From Panopea generosa (taxonomy: Eukaryota > Mollusca > Bivalvia > Adapedonta > Hiatellidae): a stretch of 64,000 nt of DNA. The stretch covers positions 94,005,829 through 94,069,828 of the forward strand of contig CM055897.1 of assembly GCA_029582155.1 (NCBI GenBank). Direction: 5' to 3'. Positions within the stretch are counted from its first letter, which is position 1. The number at the start of each line of letters is the position of its first letter. Below are positions 40,201-55,200 of the stretch, in pieces. Under the pieces are notes generated by a model that made no database searches, was not told the origin of the DNA, and saw only the letters and a program-made list of their open reading frames with translations. A program made the translations under genes and the position numbers.

Positions 40201-43200
40201 GGCATACTTCCACCATATCCACTACTCCACTTATAGTTTAGGGCATATTCCCCCATACCCACTACTCCACTTTCAGTTCAGGCATATTCACCATATACTC
40301 ACTACTCCACTTACAGTTTAGGGCATACTCCCATCATACCCACTACTCCACTTACAGTTTAGGGCATACCCCCACCATACTCACTATTCCACTTACAGTT
40401 CAGGCATATTCCCCATACATTAACTACTCCACTTACAGTTTAGGGCATACCCCCACAATACCCACTACTCCACTTACAGTTAAAGGCATATTCCCCCCAT
40501 ACCCACTACTCAACTAACTATTAAGGGCATACCCCATCACACCCACTATTCCACTTACAGTTAAGGGCATACCCCCACAATACTCATTACTCCAATAACA
40601 GCTTAGGGCATACCCCCACCATACCCACTACTCCACTTACAGCTAAAATCATACCCCCACCATACTCACTACTCCACTAACAGTTCAGGGTATAATTTCC
40701 CCATATACCCACCACTCCACTTACAGTTCAGGGAATACCCCACCATACCTACTACTCCACTTACAGTTCAGGGCATACCACTCACCATACTCACTTCTCC
40801 ACTGACAGTTCAGGGCATATTCCCCATATACCCACTACTCCACTTACAGTTTAGGACATACCCCCACCATATTCACTACTCCACTTACAGTTTAGGGCAT
40901 ATTCCCCCTATACTCACTACTCCACTTACAGTTCAGGGCACACCCCCACCATACCCACTACTCCACTTACAGTTCAGGGCATACCCCCACAATACCCACT
41001 ACTCCACTTACAGCTAAAATCATACCCCCACCATACTCACTTCTCCACTGACAGTTCAGGGCATATTCCCCATATACCCACTACTCCACTTACAGTTTAG
41101 GGCATAACCCCACCATATTCACTACTCCACTTACAGTTTAGGGCATATTCCCCTTTATACTCACTACTCCACTTACAGTTTAGGGCATACCCCCACCATA
41201 GCCACTACTCCACTTACAGTTCAGGGCATACCCCCACAATACCCACTACTCCACTTACAGCTAAAATCATACCCCACCATACTCACTACTCCACTTACAG
41301 TTAAGGGCATATTTCCCATATACCCACTACTCCACTTACAGTTCAGGGCATACTCCAACCATACCCACTACTCCACTCACAGTTTAGGGCATATTCCCCC
41401 TATACTCACTATTCCACTTACAGTTCAGGGCATACCCCCCCATCATACCCACTACTCCACTTACAGTTCGGGCATACCTCCACCATACTCACTACTTCAC
41501 TTACAGTTCAGGGCATACCCCACCATACCCACTACTCCACTTACAGTTCAGGGCATACCCCACCATATCCACTTCTCCACTTACCGTTAAGGGCATGCCC
41601 CCACCATACCCACTACTCCACTTACAATTCAGGGCATACCCATCCATACCCATTACTCCACTTACAGTTTAGAGCATAACCCCGACATACCCACTACTCC
41701 ACTTATAGTTTAGGGCATACCCCCACAATACCAACTTCTCCACTTACAGTTAAGGGCATATTCCCCCCCCCCCCCCCATACCCACTTCTCAACTTACAGT
41801 TAAAGGCATACCCCACCATACTTACTACTCCACTTACAGTTCAGGGCATAACCCCACCATACTCACTACTCCACTTACAGTTAAGGTCATACCCTCACCA
41901 TACTTACTACTCCACTTACAGTTTAGGGCATGCCTCCACCATACTCACTACTCCACTTAGAGTTTAGGGCATATCCCCACCATACTCACTACTTAACTTA
42001 CAGTTAAGGGCATACCCCCACCATACTCACTACTCCACTTACAGTTTAGGGCATAACCTCACCATAATCACTACTCCACTGACAGTTTAGGGCTTATCCC
42101 CATCATAATCACTACTCAACTTACAGTTTAGGGCATACCCCCACCATACTCACTACTCAACTTACAGTTTAGGGCACATTCCCCCCATACCCACTACTCC
42201 ACTTACAGTTTAGGGCATACCCCCACCATACTCACTACTCAACTTACAGTTTAGGGCACATTCCCCCCATACCCACTACTCCAATTACAGTTTAGGGCAT
42301 AGCCCCACCATACTCACTACTCCACTTACAGTTCAGGGCATATCCTCCACCATACTCACTTCACTACTCCACTTACAGTTTAGGGCATATCCCCAGCATA
42401 CTCACTACTCCACTTACAGTTCAGGGCATATCCCCCCTATACTCACTACTCCACTTACAGTTCAGGGCATATCCCCACCATAACCATTACTCCACGTACA
42501 GTTTAGGGCATATTCCCCCTATATTCACTACTCCACTTACAGTTCAGGGCATATCCCCCCTATACTCACTACTCCACTTACAGTTCAGGGCATATTCCCC
42601 CCATACCCACTACTCCACTTACAGTTCAGGGCATATCCCCACCATAACCATTACTCCACTTACAGTTTAGGGCATATTCCCCCTATACTCACTACTCCAC
42701 TTACAGTTTAGGGTTTTTCCCCACCAAACTCACTTCACTACTCCACTTACAGTTTAAGGCATATCTTCACCATACTCACTTCTCCACTTACAGTTTAGGG
42801 CATATACCTACCATACTCACTACTTCACTTACAGTTTAGGACATACCCCTACCATACTCTCTACTCCACTTACAGTTCAGGGCATATTCCCTCTATACCC
42901 ACTACTCCACTTACAGTTTAGGGCATATCCCCACCATACCCTGCACTCCACTTACAGTTCAGACATATTCCCACCAAACCCACCACTCCACTTACAGTTC
43001 AGGGCACATTCCCCCTATACCCACTACTCCACTTACAGTTCAGGGCATACCCATCCATACCCACTACTCCACTTACAGTTCAGAGCATATTCCCACCAAA
43101 CTGGCTACTCCACTTACAGTTCAGAGCATATTCCCACCAAACCCACTACTCCACTTACAGTTCAGGGCATATTCCCCATATACCCACTACTCCACTTACA

Positions 43201-46200
43201 GTTCAGGGCATACCCATCGATAGCCATTACTCCACTAACAGTTTAGGGCAAACCCTTACCATACTCACTACACCACTTACAGTTTGGGGCATATTCCCTC
43301 TATACCCATTACTCCACTTACAGTTCAGGGCATATCCCCACCATACCCACTACTCCACTTACAGTTAAGGACATATTCCCCCTAAACCCACTACTCCACT
43401 TACAGTTTAGGGTATACCCCCACCATAGCCACTACTCCACTTACAGTTCAGGGCATATTCCCCCTACACCCACAACTCCACTTACAGTTCAGGGCACATT
43501 CCCCCTATACCCACTACTCCACTTACAGTTTAGGGCATATTCCCACCATACCCACTACTCCACTTATAGTTTAGAGCATATCCCCACCATACTCACTACT
43601 CCACTTACAGTTTAGGGCATATCCCCCCTATACTCACTACTCCACTTACAGTTAAGGGCATATCCCCAACATACCCATTACTCCACTTACAGTTCAGGGC
43701 ATATTCCCCCTATACTCACTACTCCACTTACAGTTTAGGGTTTTTCCCCACCATACTCACTTCACTACTCCACTTACAGTTTAGGGCATACCCCTACCAT
43801 ACTCACTACTCCACTTACAGTTTAGGGCATATCTCCGCCATACCCATTACTCCACTTACAGTTCAGTGCATATTCCCCCTATACTCATTACTCCACTTAC
43901 AGTTTAGGGTTTTTCCCCCACCATACTCACTTCACTACTCCACTTACAGTTAAGGGCATACCCCTACCATACTCACTACTCCACTTACAGTTCAGGGCAT
44001 ATTCCCTCTATACCCACTACTCCACTTACAGTTTTGGGCATATTCTTACCATACCCATTACTCCACTTACAGTTCAGGGCATATTCCTCCTATACTCACT
44101 ACTCCACTTACAGTTTAGGGCATATCTCTGCCATACCCATTACTCCACTTACAGTTCAGTGCATATTCCCCCTATACTCATTACTCTACTTACAGTTTAG
44201 GGTTTTTCCCCACCATACTCACTTCAGTACTCCACTAACAGTTTAGGGCATATCCCCACCATACTCACTTCTCCACTGACAGTTTAGGGCATACCCCCAC
44301 CATACTCACTACTCCACTTACAGTTTAGGGTGAACCCCTACCATACTCACTACTCCACTTACAGTTTAGGGCATATCCCCACCATTCCCATTACTCAACT
44401 TACAGTTCAAGGCATATTCCCCCTAAACTTACTACTCCACTTACAGTTTAGGGTTTTTCCCCACCATACTCACTTCACTACTCCACTTACAGTTTAGGGC
44501 ATATCCCCACCATACTCACTTCTCCACTTACAGTTCGGGGCATATCCCCACCACTCCACTTACAGTTCAGGGCATATTCCCGCCAAACCCACTACTCCAC
44601 TTACAATTCAGGGCATATTCCCACCAAACCCACCACTCGACTTACAGTTCAGGGCACATTCCCCCTATACCCACTACTCCACTTACAGTTTAGGGCATAC
44701 TCCCACCATACCCACTACTCTACTTACAGTTTAGGGCAAACCCCTACCATACTCACTACTCCACTGACAGTTCAGGGCATATTCCCTCTATACCCACTAC
44801 TCCACTTACAGTTCAGGGCATATTCCCGCCACACCCACTTCTCCACTTACAATTCAGGGCATATTCCCGCCACACCCACTACTCCACTTACAATTCAGGG
44901 CATATTCCCGCCACACCCACTACTCCACTTACAGTTTAGGGCATATTCCCGCAAAACCCACTACTCCACTTACAGTTCAGGGCATATTCCCGCCAAACCC
45001 ACTACTCCACTTACAATTCAGGGCATATTCCCGCCAAACCCACTACTCCACTTACAATTCAGGGCATATTCCCGCCAAACCCACTACTCCACTTACAATT
45101 CAGGGCATATTCCCGCCAAACCCACTACTCCACTTACAATTCAGGGCATATTCCTGCCACACCCACTACTCCACTTACAATTCAGGGCATATTCCCGCCA
45201 CACCCACTACTCCACTTACAATTCAGGGCATATTCCCGCCACACCCACTACTCCACTTACAATTCAGGGCATATTCCCGCCACACCCACTACTCCACTTA
45301 CAATTCAGGGCATATTCCCGCCACACCCACTACTCCACTTACAATTCAGGGCATATTCCCGCCAAACCCACTACTCCACTTACAATTCAGGGCATATTCA
45401 CGCTTGATGAGTTGATGCTGAGTACTGATCAGGGTTGTTAAATGATTGTTGGATTTCTCTTTTTCTATTGCACCAGATCTGTAAAATGCTGCTGACTCAC
45501 TATTGGTCCTTATCTGCATGTGCTTAAACCTGGAATAATTGAAGTGACCAATGGCTATTGTTCTTTTTTTTGTTAATAATTTTACACGCAAACGTTGAAC
45601 ACACTAATTCAAACATGTAGAAAATGGTATCAATTACTAAATATGCATGTTGTTTCCAAAATGTTAATACGACTTCATTAAAATGTATGTCTTCTTTCAT
45701 GACTGTACACATATTATTTTGTAGCATCTGCAGACACCTGATATGATGAAACTAGAGAGTCATTAAATACTGTGAAATCATTAATTTTTGTGGGGAACTA
45801 ACTTTCGTTGACTTTGTGGGAAGCCTCATCAAAGAAATTAAATCCCAACAAAATTGTGTTACATTCGTACTGAATAGCATTTACCTGTAACAAAAACATA
45901 GACCTACCTTTCTTGACTAGATCTATATGTTATCTGATATTTTCTATTCAATGTGTTAATTTTGTTAATATTGAAAATTTATTTATTGCACTGTAACTGT
46001 AACTGAATGAATATACATCTATTTCATGACATTAAATATGCCCGTCAATATCAGAGGTTGTGTGTAGACTTGTGTGTATTACGTTTTCATCACTGTGGAA
46101 AGGGTTAAAAATAGACCGTTTTCTGAAAGAATATGGCAACTACAAAAGTAGATGACACATTTTTCATAATTGTGTAGACAACAAACACTACTCATTCCAG

Positions 46201-49200
46201 TAGACAACAAACACTACTCATTCCAGTAGACAACATACACTACTTATTCCGGTAGAGAATAAACATTTCTGATTCCAGTAAACAACAAATACTACTAATT
46301 CCAGTAGACAACAAATACTACATATTCCAGTAGACAACAAACAGGTCTGATTCTAGTAGACAACAAATGCTTCTAATTCCAGTAGACAACAAATGCTATT
46401 AATTCCAGTAGACAACAAACAGGTCAGAATCCAGTAGACAACAAATACTTGTAATTCCAGTAGACATTAAATACTACTGATTCCAGTAGACAACAAACGT
46501 TTCTGATTCCAGTAGACAAGACATACTACTGATTCCAGTAGACAGCATATACCTCTAATTCCAGTAGACAAAACATACTACTGATTCCAGTAGACAACAA
46601 ATGTTACTGATTCCAGTAGATAACAAATACTACTGTTTGCAGTCGACAACAAAGGTTACTGATTCCAGAAGACAACATACACTACTAATTCCAATAGACA
46701 ACACACACTATTGATTCTAGCAGACAACAAATACTACTGATTCCATAAGACAACAAATACTATTTATTCCTGTAGACAGCAAACACTACTGATTCTAGAA
46801 GAAAACAAATACAACTGATTTCAGCAGACAATATTTCCAGTAGACAACAAACACTATTAATTCAAGTAGACAACAAAACCTACTGAATCCAGTAGACAAC
46901 AAGAACTATCACTGAAGGTGATGAAAACCCCCTAAACACCACAATGTCACAGTACATAAAATATAATGTAATATTTTATGATGAAATGGGGAAAGAGAGC
47001 TTTATGCAGTAGGTCTTTCTTCTGTTTTAAGTAAGAAAGCAATTGATTTTAAAGTTTTGGAGGAAAGTGGACCTGGACAAACAAAGGTTTACCAAGGTAT
47101 ATTTTCAATGTAGATGCCAATGCAAGCAAGAGTAAGAAAGACAATATTAAACTTACAGTAATTTCTTTTATTATAATATATTGCACAACATATAAAAATT
47201 AAACCTATTGACCAGAAACATGGACCATGCACAAGAAGACATGGTACTTATCACTTATGTGAAGAATCATGAAATTCTGACCAGTTTTTTTTAGATTTAA
47301 ATCCACAAGATTTTACTATTTCAAGACCCTGTGACCTTGACCTTGGATGTGAAACATAGACCATGCACAACTAGGCATGGTACTTATCACTTGTGTGAAG
47401 TATCATTTAATTCTGACCAGGGATTATTGAGATTTAGCATCCACAAGATTTTACTATTTCCAGCCCCTGTGACCTTGACCTTTGACGTATTGACTAGAGT
47501 CATGGACCATGCACAACTACGCATGGTACTTATCACTTACCTGAAGCATCATTAAATTCTGACCAGGGTTTATTGAGATTTAGCATCCACAAGATTCCCT
47601 CTACAATTTACTATCTCCAGCCCGTGTGACCTTGACCTTTGACTTTTTGACCCGAAACATGGACCATGCACAACTAAGCATGGTACTTATCACTTCTGTG
47701 AAGTTTCATTAAATTCCTAGCAGGGGTTACTGAGATTTAGCGTCCACAAGATTCCGTCTACAGACAGACAGACAGACGGACAAGCTGAATCCAGTATACC
47801 CCACCCCCCGTTCGGGGGTATAATAAATTCTACTGATTCTTGTAGACAACAAAACTACTGATTCCAGAAGACAGCAAATACTACTGATTCCAGAAGACAG
47901 CAAATACTACTGATTCCAACAGACAACAAATACTACTGATTCTAGTAGACAACAAATACTACTGATTTCAGCAGACAATATTTCAAGTAGACAACAAATA
48001 CTACTGATTCCAGTAGCAAACAAATACTAATTATTCTGGTAGACAACAAATACTAGTGATTCCAGTAGACAACAAACACTGTTGATTCCAGTAGACAACA
48101 CATACTACTTATTCCAGTAGACAACAAATACTACTGATTCCAGTAGACAACAAATACTATTGATTTTGGTAGACACCAAATACTACTGTTCCAGTAAACA
48201 ACAAACACTATTGATTGCAGTCTACAACAAATTCTACTGATTCTGGTAGACAACAAATATTATTGATTCCTGTAGACAGCAAACACAACTGATTCTAGTA
48301 GACAACAAATACAACTGATTACAGCAGACAATATTTCCAGTAGACAACAAACACTATTGATTCTGGTAGACAACAAACACTACTGATTCCAGTAGACAAC
48401 AAATATTACTAATTCCTGTAGACAACAAACACTACTGATTCCAGTAGACAACAAACACTACTTATTCCAGTAGACAACAAAAACTACTGATTCCAATAGA
48501 CAACAAATGTTACTGATTTCAGTAGACAGCAAAAACTACTGATTCCAGTAGACAACAAACACTACTGATTCCAGTAGACAACAAATACTACTGATTCCTG
48601 TAGACAACAAACACTATTGATTCCAGTAGACAATAAAAACTACTGATTCCAATAGACAACAAATGTTACTGATTCCTACTGATTTTAGCAGACACTATTT
48701 CCAGTAGGCAACAAATACTATTGAAGCATATTTTCTGAGTATACAGCAACTAATAATATTGATTCCAGTAACTGTAATCGTTGATTTGAGATGAGATTAG
48801 GAAAGTTTTTTAACACAAAATAACTTTTAAAATGAAAGAAAATTGTGTTACCGATACAGGCCACTAACAATAAATGAAAACACATTCAAACCTATAGCTG
48901 ACCTGAAGTTTCCCTCCATTTTCTCTCTAAGGAAAACAAATCTTACAACCGGAGACATGAGCAGTTTGTTACTGATACAGGCCACTAACAATTAGTCATA
49001 ACACATTCAAACCTATAGCTCACCTGAAGTTTCCCTCCATTTTCTCTCTAAGGAAAACATATCTTACAACAGGAGACATGAGCAGTTTGTTACTGATACA
49101 GGCCACTAACAATTAGTCATAACACATTCAAACCTATAGCTCACCTGAAGTTTCCCTCCATTTTCTCTCTAAGGAAAACAAATCTTACAACCGGAGACAT

Positions 49201-52200
49201 GAGCAGTTTGTTAATAACTGTGGCGATGATGAAGAAGATCAAGACACCTACAGGTCCTACATAACCCGAGCTAAAAGGTAAAATAAATTTATTAATAAAT
49301 ACAGGTCACTCAAATAAGCATAGTTGTTGATTTTTTTATCAAAAAATAACATGCAAATATCAGTAAAGCAATGACAGCTGCAACATTTTTTGTCGACTAT
49401 TGTGCAAAATATAATAAGCATTATATGATTATTTTAGACAGTTTTGTACAATATGGAAATATATTGTACAAGTTGGTATTGTGGAGAAAACAATATTTGA
49501 CAAAGACGTCGTAGGTGTAGAGTCCAATGTGATTTTCACAAGTACAATATATTCCAATATCATACAAAAGACTGAAAAATTATCTTTTTATTCTATATAT
49601 CAATCTAATTTATCAAAAATATAAAGAAAAATCAAGATCCTTTAAACATGTATTTGAAAATAGGCACTAAGTAATAAACAGTGGGTCAATAAGCTGAGAG
49701 TTCAAAGCGGCAGATGAAGGACGTTGCAGTGATAACTATTTAATTATCTCATCGTCTCAACCTTCATGCGGAACATTTTGAAGGTTGTTTGTTTATATTG
49801 TATGCAATACCTTTTATTTTCAATCAACATCTTGAATTTTTAACTGTACAATATGAAATAGTTTATTGGATTCAATCAACTTCTACATATTGTACGATCA
49901 TAATTATGGTAACATCTGGAATAGGGGATTGGCTCAGTACTTATAGGTACAGAATAAATAGAGTGGCATCTTTAATATAAACCCTCCCCTCACCCATTCT
50001 TATGGAAAATTACTTAACCATCAGAAAGCTAGTCTTTAATCAAAATAAATACACAAAGATATCAAGTCTGGTTTAAACATTTTAAAGATGAATAAATTTG
50101 GACTTTTGGCCTGCCCTACATGCAAAAGAGTTTTTTCAACACATTGTGCAGTCACCATCATAGCACTGTCTTGTGACTTTCAATGCTTTGTTCACAGCCT
50201 TAATGCGCCATTGACGGTTGTGTATTTCTTTTGCATTTTTTCATATACTTAATAAATAGCTTAAATTTTGTAAACATTTCTCAGACACAAATTAATGCCC
50301 CTTTGGCTTGGAGCATTTATTTGGGAGTATACGGTATGGTACCAATAGGACTGAAATAAATATGAATTGCAAATCTGTAGCTGGGAGACCATGCCAAAGA
50401 AAGTCACCTGAAATGTTTACAGATATATTAATAGACTGACAATGGACAAAGGTCAAGGTGAGCTTATCTTCTGATGAAAGTGAAGTCCAAAACAAGGTAA
50501 GAAAATAAATGACAATAAAGTATGTCACATTACCTTTGCTGGGCCTTGTAGACATAATACACAATGGTAAATGGTGATATGATGAGAGGTGCCACAATCT
50601 GGCTGGCTGTATCACAAATCTTATTTATGTCCTGAGTTATTCTTTGATCTCTGGTAATGGAAAGTATTAAGATTATCAATGCATCATAAATATATGTATG
50701 TGGGGCAATAGTGTAGTAGATAGTGCTGCAGGTTTGATCTCCAGCTTCACCTGATGCCTCTCAAATAACAACACTCAGTACTGGTTCTACCCAGGAAGCT
50801 TACAACACTCAGTACTGGTTCTACCCAGGAAGCTGACACCACTCAGTACTGGTTCTACCCAGGAAGCCGACAACACTCAGTACTGGTTCTACCCAGGAAG
50901 CTGACAACACTCGGTACTGGTTCTACACAGGAAGCGGACAACACTCAGTACTGGTTCTACACAGGAAGCGGACAACACTCAGTACTGGTTCTACCCAGGA
51001 AGCTGACAACACTCAGTACTGGTTCTACCCAGGAAACTGACAACACTCAGTACTTGTTCTACCCAGGAAGCTGACAACACTCTGTACTGTATCTACCCAG
51101 GAAGCTGACAACACTCAGTACTGGTTCTACCCAGGAAGCTGACAACACTCAGTACTGGTTCTACACAGGAAGCAGACAACACTCTGTACTGGTTCTACCC
51201 AGGAAGCAGACAACACTCTGTACTGGTTCTACCCAGGAAGCTGACAACACTCTGTACTTGTTCTACCCAGGAAGCTGACAACACTCTGTACTGGTTCTAC
51301 CCAGGAAGCTGACAACACTCAGTACTGGTTCTACACAGGAAGCAGACAACACTCTGTACTGGTTCTACCCAGGAAGCAGACAACACTCTGTACTGGTTCT
51401 ACCCAGGAAGCAGACAACACTCTGTACTGGTTCTACCCAGGAAGCTGACAACACTCAGTACTTGTTCTACCCAGGAAGCTGACAACACTCTGTATTGGTT
51501 CTACCCAGGAAGCTTACAACACTCAGAACTTGTTCTACCCAGGAAGCTGACAACACTCTGTACTGGTTCTACCCAGGAAGCTGACAACACTCAGTACTGG
51601 TTCTACCCAGGAAGCTGACAACACTCAGTACTGGTTCTACCCAGGAAGCTGACAACACTCTGTACTGGTTCTACCCAGGAAGCTGACAACACTCAGTACT
51701 TGTTCTACCCAGGAAGCTGACAACACTCTGTACTGGTTCTACCCAGGAAGCTGACAACACTCTGTACTGGTTCTTCCCAGGAGGCTGACAACACTCAGTA
51801 CTGGTTCTACCCAGGAAGCTGACAACACTCAGCATGGTTCTACCCAGAAAGCAGACAACACTCTGTACTGGTTCTACCCAGGAAGCTGACAACACTCAGT
51901 ACTGGTTTTACCCAGGAAGCTGACAAACCCCTGTACTGGTCCTACCCAGGAAGCTAACAACACTCTGTACTGGTTCTACCCAGGAAGCTGACAGCATTCA
52001 GTACTGGTTCTGCCCAGGAAGCAGACAACACTCAGTACTGGTCCTACCCAGGAAGCAGACAACACTCTGTACTGGTTCTACCCAGGAAGCTGACAACACT
52101 CAGTACTGGTTCTACCCAGAAAGCTGACAACACTCAGTACTGGTTCTACCCAGGAAGCTGACAACACTCAGTACTGGTTCTACACAGGAAGCTGACAATA

Positions 52201-55200
52201 CTCAGTGCTGGTTCTACTCAGGAAGCTGACAACACTCAGTACTGGTTCTACCCAGGAAGCTGACAACACTCAGTACTGGTTCCTCCCAGGAAGCTGACAA
52301 CACTCAGTACTGGTTCTACACAGGAAGCTGACAACACTCAGTGCTGGTTCTACTCAGGAAGCTGACAACACTCAGTACTGGTTCTACACAGGAAGCTGAC
52401 AACACTCAGTACTGGTTCTACCCAGGAAGCCGACAACACTCAGTACTGGTTCTACCCAGGAAGCTGACAACACTCGGTACTGGTTCTACACAGGAAGCGG
52501 ACAACACTCAGTACTGGTTCTACACAGGAAGCGGACAACACTCAGTACTGGTTCTACCCAGGAAGCTGACAACACTCAGTACTGGTTCTACCCAGGAAGC
52601 TGACAACACTCAGTACTTGTTCTACCCAGGAAGCCGACAACACTCTGTACTGGTTCTACCCAGGAAGCTGACAACACTCAGTACTGGTTCTACCCAGGAA
52701 GCAGACAACACTCAGTACTGGTTCTACACAGGAAGCAGACAACACTCTGTACTGGTTCTACCCAGGAAGCAGACAACACTCTGTACTGGTTCTACCCAGG
52801 AAGCTGACAACACTCTGTACTTGTTCTACCCAGGAAGCTGACAACACTCTGTACTGGTTCTACCCAGGAAGCTGACAACACTCAGTACTGGTTCTACACA
52901 GGAAGCAGACAACACTCTGTACTGGTTCTACCCAGGAAGCAGACAACACTCTGTACTGGTTCTACCCAGGAAGCAGACAACACTATGTACTGGTTCTACC
53001 CAGGAAGCTGACAACACTCAGTACTTGTTCTACCCAGGAAGCTGACAACACTCTGTATTGGTTCTACCCAGGAAGCTTACAACACTCAGTACTTGTTCTA
53101 CCCAGGAAGCTGACAACACTCTGTACTGGTTCTACCCAGGAAGCTGACAACACTCAGTACTGGTTCTACCCAGGAAGCTGACAACACTCAGTACTGGTTC
53201 TACCCAGGAAGCAGACAACACTCTGTACTGGTTCTACCCAGGAAGCTGACAACACTCAGTACTTGTTCTACCCAGGAAGCTGACAACACTCTGTACTGGT
53301 TCTACCCAGGAAGCTGACAACACTCTGTACTGGTTCTTCCCAGGAGGCTGACAACACTCAGTACTGGTTCTACCCAGGAAGCTGACAACACTCAGTACTG
53401 GTTCTACCCAGAAAGCAGACAACACTCTGTACTGGTTCTACCCAGGAAGCTGACAACACTCAGTACTGGTTCTACCCAGGAAGCTGACAAACCCCTGTAC
53501 TGGTCCTACCCAGGAAGCTAACAACACTCTGTACTGGTTCTACCCAGGAAGCTGACAGCATTCAGTACTGGTTCTGCCCAAGAAGCAGACAACACTCAGT
53601 ACTGGTTCTACCCAGGAAGCAGACAACACTCTGTACTGGTTCTACCCAGGAAGCTGACAACACTCAGTACTGGTTCTACCCAGAAAGCTGACAACACTCA
53701 GTACTGGTTCTACCCAGGAAGCTGACAACACTCTGTATTGGTTCTACCCAGGAAGCTTACAACACTCAGTACTTGTTCTACCCAGGAAGCTGACAACACT
53801 CTGTACTGGTTCTACCCAGGAAGCTGACAACACTCAGTACTGGTTCTACCCAGGAAGCTGACAACACTCAGTACTGGTTCTACCCAGGAAGCAGACAACA
53901 CTCTGTACTGGTTCTACCCAGGAAGCTGACAACACTCAGTACTTGTTCTACCCAGGAAGCTGACAACACTCTGTACTGGTTCTACCCAGGAAGCTGACAA
54001 CACTCTGTACTGGTTCTTCCCAGGAGGCTGACAACACTCAGTACTGGTTCTACCCAGGAAGCTGACAACACTCAGTACTGGTTCTACCCAGAAAGCAGAC
54101 AACACTCTGTACTGGTTCTACCCAGGAAGCTGACAACACTCAGTACTGGTTCTACCCAGGAAGCTGACAAACCCCTGTACTGGTCCTACCCAGGAAGCTA
54201 ACAACACTCTGTACTGGTTCTACCCAGGAAGCTGACAGCATTCAGTACTGGTTCTGCCCAAGAAGCAGACAACACTCAGTACTGGTTCTACCCAGGAAGC
54301 AGACAACACTCTGTACTGGTTCTACCCAGGAAGCTGACAACACTCAGTACTGGTTCTACCCAGAAAGCTGACAACACTCAGTACTGGTTCTACCCAGGAA
54401 GCTGACAACACTCAGTACTGGTTCTACACAGGAAGCTGACAATACTCAGTGCTGGTTCTACTCAGGAAGCTGACAACACTCAGTGCTGGTTCTACCCAGG
54501 AAGCTGACAACACTCAGTACTGGTTCTACCCAGGAAGCTGACAACACTCAGTACTGGTTCTACACAGGAAGCTGACAACACTCAGTGCTGGTTCTAATCA
54601 GGAAGCTGACAACACTCAGTACTGGTTCTACACAGGAAGCGGACAACACTCAGTACTGGTTCTACCCAGGAAGCTGACAACACTCAGTACTGGTTCTACT
54701 CAGGAAGCTGACAACACTCAACTGGCTCTACTCAGGAAGCAGACAACACCCAGTACTGGTTCTACCCAGGAAGCAGACAACACCCAGTACGGGTTCTACC
54801 CAGGAAGCAGATATAACAGTGGTTCATATGTTAGTTTTAAGCTTTCTTCACAATCAAGCTAAAATAATTTAGTTTAAACTAAATATATGTAATTAACTAT
54901 TAAATATCAAGATAAATGGATCAATAGATTCTTTAACAGATCATAACAAATATGTCCAATGACAGCTTTTGCCTACATTTAGCCATGATGTAGAAATAAG
55001 CAACACAAGAGACCAACAAGGGCTAGTATCATGGGCCAGTATCTCATTACTAATCAGATTATTATTTTTTTTTTTTTTTGTATTTTGTAATGAGGTTATT
55101 TTATGATTTCTAACACATAACAGGTCATATAGATACATATCCAGTTTTATCGGTGGAGGAAGACCTCGGAATAAGAGTAGAACCACCGTCATTCTGCAAG

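Noticed and set aside
36664..45390. CRISPR-like regular array
   Set aside because: No unique spacers; units are contiguous copies with variable C-rich linkers, in an animal gene with introns.
50341..54105. Short frames in the 34-bp array (for example [11 protein letters not shown] repeats)
   Set aside because: Shifting-frame translations of the minisatellite, with no domain or start context.
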